A DNA stretch of 64,000 nt from Pseudomonadota bacterium (lineage in GTDB: Bacteria > Pseudomonadota > Alphaproteobacteria > Rhodobacterales > Rhodobacteraceae), in assembly GCA_021845805.1 (NCBI GenBank), contig JAJZVD010000005.1:40510-104509 (forward strand). The letters run 5' to 3'. The position numbers and the translations under genes were made by a program. Numbering within the stretch: position 1 is the stretch's first letter; the number at the start of each line of letters is the position of its first letter. Positions 36,440 to 45,313 of this stretch are shown piece by piece. The notes under the pieces were generated by a model. It made no database searches, was not told where the DNA came from, and worked only from the letters and a program-made list of their open reading frames with translations.

Positions 36440-37069
36440 TCAAACGCCACCGGCGGCCTTCACATAGCAGGCAACGCGATCGGCCATCCGGGCGGGCGTC
36501 ACGTCACGGCGGAAAAAATCCACGAAGCCGTGCCCGGGCAGCATCAGATAGGTGAAGGTGGAATGGTCGAAGAGATAATTCGCCTGGGTCGGGTCCTGCA
36601 CCCTGTAATAGACCTTGTAGGCCCTGGCCGCCGCGGCGACCTGCGCTTCGGTGCCCGTCAATCCGATCATTCTGGTAGAGAGGGCCGACGTGAATTGCCG
36701 CATCACATCAGGCGTATCGCGTTTTGGGTCGATCGTTATGAAAACCGGGGTCACGTCGAAACCCTTCCGGGCCAGCAGATCGGCGGCTTCGGCATTGCGC
36801 GCATTGTCGACCGGGCAAAGATCGGGGCAGAAGGTGTATCCGAAATAGATCAGCGTGGGCCTGGTGATGACCTCTGCATCCGTCACGGTCCTGCCGTCCT
36901 CGTTCACCAGCGTGAAGGGGCCGCCGATGCTGGCGGCGCCCGCCGCCACCTGGCCATCGCGGCACCGGGCAAAGGGATCGTCGCGCTGTCCCGCGAACCC
37001 GAAATAGACCATCCCGGCCACAAGGACGGCGATGAAGGCCGCGGCGGCGGTGGCGTAAATCCGGGTCAT
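36440..37069 (-). CDS. senC: SCO1/SenC/PrrC-family copper protein
   Basis: A 209-residue membrane-anchored thioredoxin-fold protein. One N-terminal helix (about 5-24) is followed by the copper site FCPDLCP (CxxxC) and the distal His in DHSTFTYLMLPG. SenC/PrrC helps assemble the CuA or CuB site of cytochrome oxidase and, in Rhodobacter, links oxidase state to RegB signalling. An AAGGAG site lies eight bases before the ATG. It lies between regA and the divergent regB, the usual order. Confidence 0.96.
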   Translation of the reverse strand: MTRIYATAAAAFIAVLVAGMVYFGFAGQRDDPFARCRDGQVAAGAASIGGPFTLVNEDGRTVTDAEVITRPTLIYFGYTFCPDLCPVDNARNAEAADLLARKGFDVTPVFITIDPKRDTPDVMRQFTSALSTRMIGLTGTEAQVAAAARAYKVYYRVQDPTQANYLFDHSTFTYLMLPGHGFVDFFRRDVTPARMADRVACYVKAAGGV

Positions 37070-37160
37070 GGCGGTCGCTCCTTCGTTCGGCGCGCATTGA
37101 TCGGGCATCGGTCGGGCCCTAACACTAGGGCATTGCATCCCCTTCTTCCGGAACATCGCC

Positions 37161-38552
37161 GTGACCGCAAGCCAGACCGCCTTTCCCGGCCGGGATACCC
37201 GCAGCGACTGGGTGCGGTTGCGCACGCTTGTGCTGCTGCGCTGGATGGCCATCGGCGGGCAGCTTGCCGCGCTGCTGGTGGCCGAGTTCGCCTTCGGCTT
37301 CCGGCTGGAACTGGGCCTGGGCCTGATCGCGGTGGGGGCGGCGGCGGTGGCCAACGTGGCCGCCTACATGATCCTGCCCGGCAGCAAGCGGCTTTCCGAG
37401 TCAGAGGCGTTCCTGACGCTGCTGTTCGACATCTCGCAACTGGGGTTCCTGCTGTACCTGACGGGCGGGATCAACAACCCCTTCGCGCTGCTGATCCTGG
37501 CGCCGGTCACCATCTCGGCCACGGCGCTGCGGCTGCATACCACGCTGGCGCTCGGGGCGGCCTCGATGATCGTGGTCACGCTGATTTCGCTGACCAGCCT
37601 GCCGTTGCAGATGGCCAATGGCGACACGATCGTGATGCCGCCGTTGCTGGGGTTCGGCTTCTGGCTGGCGGTGGTGATCGGGATCCTGTTCCTGGGTCTC
37701 TATTCCCGCCGCGTCGCGCTGGAAATCCGGGCCATGTCCGACGCGCTGCTGGCAACCCAGATGGCGCTGGCGCGGGAACAGAAGCTGACCGACCTGGGCG
37801 GCGTGGTGGCGGCGGCCGCGCACGAACTGGGCACACCGCTGGCCACGATCAAGCTGGTCTCGACGGAACTGATCGACGAGCTGGAGGATCGGCCCGACCT
37901 GTCCGAGGATGCCCGGCTGATCCGCGATCAGGCCGACCGCTGCCGCGACATCCTGCGGTCGATGGGCCGGGCGGGCAAGGATGACCTGCACCTGCGGCAG
38001 GCGCCGCTGGGCGCGGTGATCCGCGAGGCGGCAGAGCCGCACATGAACCGGGGCAAGACGATCCACATCGCGATGAAGCCCGGCCAGGATGGCGAAGAGC
38101 GGCATCCGGTGATCTACCGCCAGCCGGAAATCATCCACGGCCTGCGCAACATGGTGCAGAACGCGGTCGATTTCGCCCGCGGCCAGGTCTGGGTGGATGC
38201 CGAGTGGACGGGCACCACCATCTTGATCCGCATCGTCGATGACGGGCAGGGGTATCCGCCGAACATCATCGGCCGCATCGGCGACCCGTTCGTGCGCGCG
38301 CGCCCGGCCTCCGAGCCCAGCGCCGAACGGCCGGAATACGAGGGCATGGGGCTTGGCCTTTTCATCGCCAAGACGCTGCTGGAACGGTCGGGGGCCGAAC
38401 TGAGCTTCGCCAACGCGGTCGATCCGCACGGCGCGGCCAGCGAACGCCCCGAACGCTGCGGCGCGATCGTCGAGGTGATCTGGCCACGCGCCAGCATCGA
38501 GGCCCCCGGCAACACCGGCGGCCTGGGGGAAAACCGGCCCATCGTGGCGTGA
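37161..38552 (+). CDS. regB: Redox sensor histidine kinase RegB/PrrB
   Basis: A 463-residue membrane sensor kinase. Six transmembrane helices occupy about residues 25-185, with the quinone-binding loop GGINNPFALL (102-111). The H-box AAAAHELGTPLATIKLV places the phosphorylated His at 221 and the redox-active Cys at 261 in DRCRDILRS (Cys265 in R. capsulatus); N and G boxes (NMVQNAVDFA, DDGQGYP, GMGLGLFIAKTLLE) follow. It phosphorylates RegA under low oxygen. The start is GTG with a weak ribosome site; divergent from senC with a 91-bp regulatory gap. Confidence 0.98.
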   Translation: MTASQTAFPGRDTRSDWVRLRTLVLLRWMAIGGQLAALLVAEFAFGFRLELGLGLIAVGAAAVANVAAYMILPGSKRLSESEAFLTLLFDISQLGFLLYLTGGINNPFALLILAPVTISATALRLHTTLALGAASMIVVTLISLTSLPLQMANGDTIVMPPLLGFGFWLAVVIGILFLGLYSRRVALEIRAMSDALLATQMALAREQKLTDLGGVVAAAAHELGTPLATIKLVSTELIDELEDRPDLSEDARLIRDQADRCRDILRSMGRAGKDDLHLRQAPLGAVIREAAEPHMNRGKTIHIAMKPGQDGEERHPVIYRQPEIIHGLRNMVQNAVDFARGQVWVDAEWTGTTILIRIVDDGQGYPPNIIGRIGDPFVRARPASEPSAERPEYEGMGLGLFIAKTLLERSGAELSFANAVDPHGAASERPERCGAIVEVIWPRASIEAPGNTGGLGENRPIVA

Positions 38553-38659
38553 CCGCAACCGCACGGTTTTCCAACCTTTCTCATTTGGTTAATCCCGTGT
38601 TAATGATTTCGCGTTCTGGTTTGGTCCTGGGGCCCGCAGAGGCTCGCTTGGGGAACGGG

Positions 38660-40219
38660 ATGCACTGGATCCACCTGCTGACGATTGTCGGCTCATCGTT
38701 TGCGGCTGCCGCGCTGGCGTTCTTCGGCCTTACCTCGGGGCGAAAGGTGATCGCACAGGCGACGCAGCGCAGCCTGTTCGATGATCCGGGGGCCTCCTGC
38801 GTGTTCCTGTTCGACGGGACCGATCTGATCGACGCCAGCGATGGCGCCCGCGCGCTTCTGGCCAACACACCCGGCACGGCAGAGCCCTGGGTCAGGCTGC
38901 TGGCCTTCCTGACACCCCGCTTTCCCGCGTTCGAGCAGAAATTCGCCCGGCTGAAGGAACTAGGGCGGTTCACGCTGTCGTCGGTCGGGCCGCATCCGCT
39001 GACGCTGCGGGCCGAATGGCGGGGCGGGATGGCGCGCATCGTGCTGCGCGAGCCCCGCGGCGAACTTCACACCGTGGCTGCCGACGGGGTCAGCCAGCGC
39101 GCGATGGAAGACGAGATCGAGACGCTGCGCCACACGATGGACCGCGCCCCGTTCCCGATCTGGCGCGAGGATGCGGCAGGCAGCGTCGTGTGGGCGAACC
39201 GGGCCTATGTCGATCTTGCGCTGATCGGACGCAGCGCCGAAGACCTGCTGTCCTGGCCGCTGCCCCGGATCTTTCCGGCCGCCGGGCCGGGGGAAAGCAT
39301 CAGCCGCCGGGTGGCGCTGCGGCTGCCCGGCGCGCCCGATCCGCGCTGGTTCGATGTGCAGGTCTTTCTGGACGGGATCGAACATGTGTTCTTCGCGCTT
39401 CCCGCGGATGCGGCGGTTCAGGCGGAAACCTCGTTGCGCAGCTTCATCCAGACGCTGACGAAAACCTTCGCCCATCTGCGCGTGGGGCTGGCGATCTTCG
39501 ACCGCCAGCGCCAGCTTGCGCTGTTCAACCCGGCCGTGATCGACCTGACGGGCCTGTCGCCGGTGTTCCTGTCGTCGCGGCCCACGCTGTTTGCGGTGCT
39601 GGACGCCATGCGCGAGGCGCGGATGCTGCCCGAGCCGAAGGATTACAAGACCTGGCGGGCCGAGATGACCGCGCTGGAGGCCGCGGCGGCGGCAGGCCAG
39701 TACGCGCAGGAATGGAACCTGCCGAACGGCCAGACCTACCGGGTCGAGGGCCGCCCGCATCCCGATGGCGCGGTGGCCTTCCTGATCGAGGACATCACCG
39801 CCGAGACCGACCAGACCCGCAGCTTTCGCGCCGAACAGGCGCTGGGGCAGGCCGCGCTCGACACGCTGGACGAGGCGATCGCGGTCTTTTCCGCAGCGGG
39901 GCGGCTGGTGCTGTGCAACACGGCCCACGAACGCCTGTGGTCGACCCTGCCGCCCGGCAGCAGCATCGCCGAGGCTGTCGCGCTTTGGCAGAAACGCGCC
40001 GCGCCCGGCCCGATCTGGGGCGCGGCGCAGGCCTTCGTGGGCCACGAGAGCCCGCGCGACGACTGGACGGCCGAGGCCCGGCTGGCCGATGGGCGGCTGC
40101 TGGCCTGCCGCTTTGCCGCCCTGTCGGGGGGCGCCTCGCTGGTCGGATTTGCGCCTGCGCTGAAGGCTGCGCGGCCCCCGGCCCGGCCCAGGGCGGCGGG
40201 GCGGCACGAGACGGCCTGA
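38660..40219 (+). CDS. Membrane-anchored PAS-domain protein without an output domain
   Basis: A 519-residue protein. One transmembrane helix at about 3-24 (starting MHWIHLLTIVGSS) is followed by three PAS-like parts at about 155-250, 280-390 and 405-495. Within them, APFPIWREDAAGSVVWANRA, LRVGLAIFDRQRQLALFNPA and LDTLDEAIAVFSAAGRLVLC are typical strands. No kinase, cyclase or DNA-binding domain follows. Start 38660 is chosen for its purine-rich site; the frame opens at 38549 inside the regB stop, which would add a non-helical leader. It stands between regB and tsaE. Possibly a partner of a separate kinase (inference). Confidence 0.78.
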   Translation: MHWIHLLTIVGSSFAAAALAFFGLTSGRKVIAQATQRSLFDDPGASCVFLFDGTDLIDASDGARALLANTPGTAEPWVRLLAFLTPRFPAFEQKFARLKELGRFTLSSVGPHPLTLRAEWRGGMARIVLREPRGELHTVAADGVSQRAMEDEIETLRHTMDRAPFPIWREDAAGSVVWANRAYVDLALIGRSAEDLLSWPLPRIFPAAGPGESISRRVALRLPGAPDPRWFDVQVFLDGIEHVFFALPADAAVQAETSLRSFIQTLTKTFAHLRVGLAIFDRQRQLALFNPAVIDLTGLSPVFLSSRPTLFAVLDAMREARMLPEPKDYKTWRAEMTALEAAAAAGQYAQEWNLPNGQTYRVEGRPHPDGAVAFLIEDITAETDQTRSFRAEQALGQAALDTLDEAIAVFSAAGRLVLCNTAHERLWSTLPPGSSIAEAVALWQKRAAPGPIWGAAQAFVGHESPRDDWTAEARLADGRLLACRFAALSGGASLVGFAPALKAARPPARPRAAGRHETA

Positions 40220-40261
40220 ACCGGCTTGCAGCCGCCCGGCCGGTCGGCCACATTCGCGGCC

Positions 40262-41737
40262 ATGACCTGCCCGCCGCTTCGCATCGCGCTTCCTTCGGCC
40301 GAGGCCACCGCCACGCTCGGGGCGCGGCTGGCGCCGCTGCTCGGGCCTGGGGATGTGGTGCTGCTGGCGGGCCCGATCGGCGCGGGCAAGACCCATCTGG
40401 CCCGCGCGCTGATCCAGGCCCGGCTGGCCGCCGAGGGTCGCTACGAGGATGTCCCCTCGCCCACCTTCACGCTGGTGCAGACCTACGCGACCGCGACGAC
40501 CGAGATCTGGCACGCCGATCTTTACCGCCTGACGCACCCGGACGAGGTTTGGGAACTGGGGCTGGAGGCCGCCTTCGACACCGCGATCTGCCTTGTCGAA
40601 TGGCCCGACCGGCTGGGCCGCGCCACTCCGGCCGATGCCCTGCTGGTCACGCTGGCGGATGACGGCGCGGGCCGGGTGGCCGTGCTGTCGGGGCCCGACC
40701 GCTGGGCGGGCGTGTTCGCACGGCTTGACCGGGCCGCGGCAGCGGATGCCTTCTGCGCGGCAGCGGGATGGGATGTGCCGCGCGCGTTCCTGGCGGGCGA
40801 TGCCTCGGCCCGGCGGTACGAACGGCTGACGCGCGCGGCTGGCGACACCGCGGTGCTGATGGACGCGCCGCCGGACGCGGGCGAGGATGTGGGCGCCTTC
40901 CTCCGGGTGGACGCGCATCTGCGCGCGTTGGGCCTTTCGGCGCCGGCCGTGCTGGCAGCGGATGCGGCGGCGGGCTTGGTGCTGCTGGAAGATCTGGGCG
41001 ACAGCCTCTTCACCCGGCTTCTGGCCGAAGACCCCGGGCGGGAGGCCGCGCTTTATGCCGCCGCGGTGGATGTGCTGCTGACGGTGGCCCGCGCCGCGCC
41101 GCTGCCGGGGCTGCCGGTCTATGACGCCGCCGCGATGGCCGCGGCGGTGGCCCCCGCGGCCGCGTGGTACAGGCTGGCGCTGACCGGCGCGGCAGACGGC
41201 GCGGCAGAGCTGACCGGGGCGATGGGGGCGGCGCTGGCCGCGCTGCCGCCGGAACCCGCGGTCATGATCCTGCGCGACTATCACGCCGACAACCTGCTGT
41301 GGCTGCCCGACCGCGCCGGGGTCGCGCGGGTGGGGGTGCTGGATTTCCAGCTGGCGATGCTGGGCCACCCGGTCTTCGACCTTGTCTCGCTGCTGCAGGA
41401 CGCACGGCGCGACGTGGCCCCCGGAACGCAGGCCGCGATGATCGCGCGTTTCGCCTCGGCGACGGGGCGCGACCCCGCCGCGCTGGCGCTGGCCTGCGCC
41501 ACCGTGGGCGCCCAGCGCCACCTGCGCATCCTTGGCGTCTTCGCCCGGCTTTCGCTGCATGTCGGCAAGCCGGGCTATGCCGATTTCCTGCCCCGCATCT
41601 GGCGCGACCTGCAGGCCGATCTGGCGCATCCGGCGCTAGCGGGGCTGGCCGCGGTGGTGGCGCGCCTGCTGCCGCCGCCGACCCCAAGCAACATCCAGAG
41701 GATCAAGGACCAGTGCGGAACGATCCCGACGCCGTGA
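40262..41737 (+). CDS. tsaE: TsaE ATPase fused to an AmgK-type sugar kinase
   Basis: A 491-residue fusion. Residues about 1-150 are TsaE, the P-loop partner of TsaD in tRNA t6A synthesis, with [17 protein letters not shown] (Walker A 37-44) and [10 protein letters not shown]. Residues about 160-491 are an APH-fold kinase with [11 protein letters not shown] (H-x-D-N catalytic loop) and [16 protein letters not shown] (metal Asp). That kinase resembles AmgK, which makes MurNAc-1-phosphate or GlcNAc-1-phosphate, and the next gene is MurU, its known partner. The fusion is seen in relatives. The start ATG at 40262 is preceded by an out-of-family extension. Confidence 0.9.
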   Translation: MTCPPLRIALPSAEATATLGARLAPLLGPGDVVLLAGPIGAGKTHLARALIQARLAAEGRYEDVPSPTFTLVQTYATATTEIWHADLYRLTHPDEVWELGLEAAFDTAICLVEWPDRLGRATPADALLVTLADDGAGRVAVLSGPDRWAGVFARLDRAAAADAFCAAAGWDVPRAFLAGDASARRYERLTRAAGDTAVLMDAPPDAGEDVGAFLRVDAHLRALGLSAPAVLAADAAAGLVLLEDLGDSLFTRLLAEDPGREAALYAAAVDVLLTVARAAPLPGLPVYDAAAMAAAVAPAAAWYRLALTGAADGAAELTGAMGAALAALPPEPAVMILRDYHADNLLWLPDRAGVARVGVLDFQLAMLGHPVFDLVSLLQDARRDVAPGTQAAMIARFASATGRDPAALALACATVGAQRHLRILGVFARLSLHVGKPGYADFLPRIWRDLQADLAHPALAGLAAVVARLLPPPTPSNIQRIKDQCGTIPTP

Positions 41738-42393
41738 TGCTGTTCGCCGCGGGGCTTGGCACCCGGATGGGCGCGCTGACCGCCGCGCGGCCGAAGCCGC
41801 TGATCCCGGTGGCGGGACGGCCGCTGATCGATCATGCGCTGGCACTGGCAGCCGGGCTGCGGGTGGTGGTGAACACGCATTACCGGGCGGATCAGGTGGC
41901 GGCCCATGTCGCGGGCCGGGCCGAGGTATCACACGAGCCCGACCTGCTGGAAACCGGCGGCGGGCTGAAGGCGGCGCTGCCCCTGCTGGGGCCGGGGCCG
42001 GTCTTCACGCTGAACTCGGATGCGGTCTGGACGGGGGCGAACCCGCTGGCCGAACTGCGCGCGGCATGGGACTCGGCGCGGATGGATGTGCTGGTGCTGC
42101 TGATCCCGCGCGGGGCGGGGCGGGGCCATGCGGGGGCCGGGGATTTCCTGGCGGATGCGCAGGGGCGCATCGCGCGCGGCCCCGGTGCGGTCTATTCCGG
42201 CGCGCAGATCATCCGGCCCGCGCTGGTGGCCGACTGGCCCGAACGGGTGTTCTCGCTCAACCGGGTCTGGGATGCCGCCATCGCCCGCGGCCGCGCCTTC
42301 GGCGTGCTGCATCAGGGGGGCTGGTGCGACGTGGGCCGCCCCGAAGGGATCGCCGAGGCCGAGGCGATGCTGCGCGAGGCGGGCGATGTTTGA
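41713..42393 (+). CDS. murU: MurNAc-1-phosphate uridylyltransferase MurU
   Basis: A 226-residue nucleotidyltransferase that converts MurNAc-1-phosphate and UTP to UDP-MurNAc, avoiding MurA and MurB. It has [14 protein letters not shown] and [18 protein letters not shown] at the N-terminus (UTP-binding Rossmann loop), NTHYRADQV, and the C-terminal [21 protein letters not shown] at 41713 with AAGGA five bases upstream is used; an in-frame ATG at 41737 overlaps the previous stop in TGATG and is the alternative. It overlaps the kinase gene, so both should be made together. Confidence 0.9.
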   Translation: MRNDPDAVMLFAAGLGTRMGALTAARPKPLIPVAGRPLIDHALALAAGLRVVVNTHYRADQVAAHVAGRAEVSHEPDLLETGGGLKAALPLLGPGPVFTLNSDAVWTGANPLAELRAAWDSARMDVLVLLIPRGAGRGHAGAGDFLADAQGRIARGPGAVYSGAQIIRPALVADWPERVFSLNRVWDAAIARGRAFGVLHQGGWCDVGRPEGIAEAEAMLREAGDV

Positions 42394-45313
42394 CCCCGGC
42401 GGCCCCCGTGTCTTCGGCCTGCCGCCGGGGGTGGATTTCCCCGCCGCGGTGGCCCGGGGGCTCTTGGCCCGCATGGCAGGCCAGCCCCCCGAGGCGCTGG
42501 CCCGGGTCGAGATCTATGCCAACACCGCGCGGATGCGGCGGCGCCTGCAAGAGGCGCTGGCCGCAGAGGGGGCCCGGCTCTTGCCGCAGCTCAGGCTTCT
42601 GACCGACATCGGCACGATGGCCGAGGCGCTGCCGCCCGCCGTCTCGCCGCTGCGGCGGCGGCTGGAACTGACGCAGCTGATCGCCCGGCTGATCGAGCGC
42701 GAACCCGACCTGGCCCCCCGCGCCGCCCTGTACGACCTGGCCGACAGCCTTGCCGCGCTGATGGACGAGATGCAGGGCGAAGGCGTGGCGCCCGAGGCGC
42801 TGGGCGCGCTTGATGTCTCGGAGCATTCGCGCCACTGGGAACGCAGCCTGCGGTTCCTGTCGATCGTCACGCCCTTCTTCGGGCCCGGGGCCGAACCCGA
42901 TACCGAGGCGCGCCAGCGCCGGGCGGTGGAAGGGCTGATCGCCCGCTGGCAGGCTGCGCCGCCCCGGCATCCGGTGATCGTCGCGGGCTCAACCGGGTCG
43001 CGCGGGACCACGCTTCTGTTGCAGGCGGCGGTGGCGCGGCTGCCGCAGGGCGCGGTGATCCTGCCCGGCTACGATACCGACATGCCGGCCGCGGTCTGGC
43101 AGGGGCTGGGCAGCGCGCTGACCGGCGAGGACCATCCGCAGTTCCGGTTCTGGCGTCTGCTGGGCTCGCTGGGGCTGGCACCCGACGCGGTGCCCCCCTG
43201 GGCCGAGGGGGCCGCCCCCAGCCCGGCGCGCAACCGCCTGATCTCGTTGTCCTTGCGCCCGGCCCCGGTGACGGATCAGTGGATGGCCGAGGGGGGCCGC
43301 CTGCCGCCGCTGATCGAGGCCACCGCCGCAATGACCCTGATCGAGGCGCCCACCCCGCGGGCCGAGGCGCTGGCGGTGGCGCTGATCCTGCGCCATGCGG
43401 CCGAAACCGGGCGCCGGGCCGCGCTGGTCACCCCCGACCGGATGCTGGGGCGGCAGGTGACGGCCGCGCTCGACCGCTGGGGCATCCGCCCCGATGACAG
43501 CGCGGGGCAGCCGTTGGCGCTGTCGCCGCCGGGGCGGTTCCTGCGCCACGTCGCGGCGCTTGCGGGCGAGCGGCTGAGCATCGACGCGCTGCTGACGCTG
43601 CTGAAACATCCGCTGACCAATTCGGGCGCGGACGACCGCGGCAACCACCTGCGCTGGACCCGGGCGCTGGAGATGCGGCTCCGGCGGCACGGGCCCGCCT
43701 TTCCGACCGGCGCCGACCTGATTGGCTGGGCCGAGGCCGGGGATGACCCTGCGCTGGCTCTCTGGGCGCACTGGCTGGCGGGGGCGCTGGACGGGGCGGC
43801 CGAGATGGGCGAACGCCCGCTGGCCAGCCATGTGGAAGACCACCTGACCCGGGCCGAGACCCTGGCGCGCGGGCCGGTGCCCGAAGGCTCGGGCGGGCTG
43901 TGGGAAAAGGAGGCGGGCGCCGAAGCCCTGGCCGCGGTGCAGGAACTGCGGCGCGAGGCAGAGCACGGCGGGCACTTGTCGCCGTTCGATTATGCCGCCC
44001 TTTTCACCGCGATCCTGCAACGGCGCGAGGTGCGCGGCAGCGAGACGACGCATCCCACGGTGCTGATCCGCGGCACGCTCGAGGCGCGGGTGCAGGAAGC
44101 CGATCTGGTCATCCTGGGCGGGCTGAACGACGGGGTCTGGCCCGCGCTGCCCGCGCCCGATCCCTGGCTGAACCGGCCGATGCGGGCCGATCTGGGCCTG
44201 CTGCTGCCCGAACGCCAGATCGGGCTGTCGGCGCATGACTACCAGCAGGCGGTCGCCGCGCCCGAGGTGGTGCTGAGCCGCGCGGTGCGCGATGACGAGG
44301 CGGAAACCGTGCCCTCGCGCTGGGTGAACCGGCTGGTGAACCTGATGGCCGGGCTGCCCGAGCGCGACGGGCCCGCGGCGCTGGCCGCGATGCGGGCGCG
44401 GGGTGCGGACTGGCTGCGGCTGGCCGAGGCGCTGGACCGCCCGGCCGCCGACGCCCCGCGCGCCCGTCGCCCCGCACCCCGCCCGCCGCTGGACGCCCGG
44501 CCGCGGCAGTTGCCCGTCACCGGGGTGCAGACGCTGATCCGCGACCCCTATGCGATCTACGCGCGCCATGTCCTGCGGCTGCGGCCGCTGGACCCGCTGC
44601 ACCCCGCCCCCGATGCGCGGCTGCGCGGGTCGGTGCTGCATCGCATCCTGGAACGCTTCGTGGCGGAACGCGGGGCGGGGGATCAGCGGGCCCTTCTGCT
44701 GCGGATCGCGGACGAGGAGATGGCGCAGGCGATCCCCTGGACCACCGCGCGGCGGCTGTGGCGCGCGCGGCTGGAACGCGCGGCGGACTGGTTGCTGGAA
44801 CAGGAGGCCAAGCGGAAAGGGGTGCCGGTGCTGACCGAACAGCAGGGCCGGGTTCTGCTGCCCGCGCTGGGCTTCACCCTGACCGCCACGCCCGACCGGG
44901 TGGACGAACTGCCCGACGGGCGGCTGGTGATCTACGATTACAAGACCGGCACCATCCCCAGCGCGAAGCAGGTGGGCGTGTTCGACATCCAGCTTCTGCT
45001 GGAAGCCGCGATGGCCGAACGCGGCGGGTTCGAGACGCTTGGCCCGCGCGAGGTGGCCGAGGTGATCTACATCGGCCTTGGGTCCGCGCCGAAGGAACAG
45101 CCGATCCCCACGCCCGATACGGTCACCGCAGCGGTGTGGGACCAGCTTTCCACGCTGCTCGCGCGCTATCAGAGCCCGGCGCAGGGCTATACCGCCCGCC
45201 GCGCGGTGATGAGCGCGCGGACGGTGGGCGATTACGACCATCTGGCCCGGTTCGGCGAATGGGACATGTCGGACGAGGCCGCGCCCGAGGATGTGCCCGG
45301 GGATGTGCCATGA
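42386..45313 (+). CDS. addB: Double-strand break repair protein AddB (alphaproteobacterial type)
   Basis: A 975-residue helicase-nuclease subunit that processes DNA ends with AddA and responds to Chi-like sites. The N-terminal part is a degenerate helicase fold. The C-terminal nuclease has LHRILERFV (about residues 752-760) and the catalytic [21 protein letters not shown]-terminal Cys set for a 4Fe-4S cluster, known in Bacillus AddB, is not evident. It starts in an 8-base overlap with murU and ends in ATGA with addA. Confidence 0.95.
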   Translation: MFDPGGPRVFGLPPGVDFPAAVARGLLARMAGQPPEALARVEIYANTARMRRRLQEALAAEGARLLPQLRLLTDIGTMAEALPPAVSPLRRRLELTQLIARLIEREPDLAPRAALYDLADSLAALMDEMQGEGVAPEALGALDVSEHSRHWERSLRFLSIVTPFFGPGAEPDTEARQRRAVEGLIARWQAAPPRHPVIVAGSTGSRGTTLLLQAAVARLPQGAVILPGYDTDMPAAVWQGLGSALTGEDHPQFRFWRLLGSLGLAPDAVPPWAEGAAPSPARNRLISLSLRPAPVTDQWMAEGGRLPPLIEATAAMTLIEAPTPRAEALAVALILRHAAETGRRAALVTPDRMLGRQVTAALDRWGIRPDDSAGQPLALSPPGRFLRHVAALAGERLSIDALLTLLKHPLTNSGADDRGNHLRWTRALEMRLRRHGPAFPTGADLIGWAEAGDDPALALWAHWLAGALDGAAEMGERPLASHVEDHLTRAETLARGPVPEGSGGLWEKEAGAEALAAVQELRREAEHGGHLSPFDYAALFTAILQRREVRGSETTHPTVLIRGTLEARVQEADLVILGGLNDGVWPALPAPDPWLNRPMRADLGLLLPERQIGLSAHDYQQAVAAPEVVLSRAVRDDEAETVPSRWVNRLVNLMAGLPERDGPAALAAMRARGADWLRLAEALDRPAADAPRARRPAPRPPLDARPRQLPVTGVQTLIRDPYAIYARHVLRLRPLDPLHPAPDARLRGSVLHRILERFVAERGAGDQRALLLRIADEEMAQAIPWTTARRLWRARLERAADWLLEQEAKRKGVPVLTEQQGRVLLPALGFTLTATPDRVDELPDGRLVIYDYKTGTIPSAKQVGVFDIQLLLEAAMAERGGFETLGPREVAEVIYIGLGSAPKEQPIPTPDTVTAAVWDQLSTLLARYQSPAQGYTARRAVMSARTVGDYDHLARFGEWDMSDEAAPEDVPGDVP

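Noticed and set aside
38960..41629. Very long open frame (889 codons) antisense to the PAS and tsaE-amgK genes
   Set aside because: High GC leaves antisense frames open; the plus strand has clear family motifs, and the antisense product is a low-complexity Arg/Gln/Gly-rich sequence.
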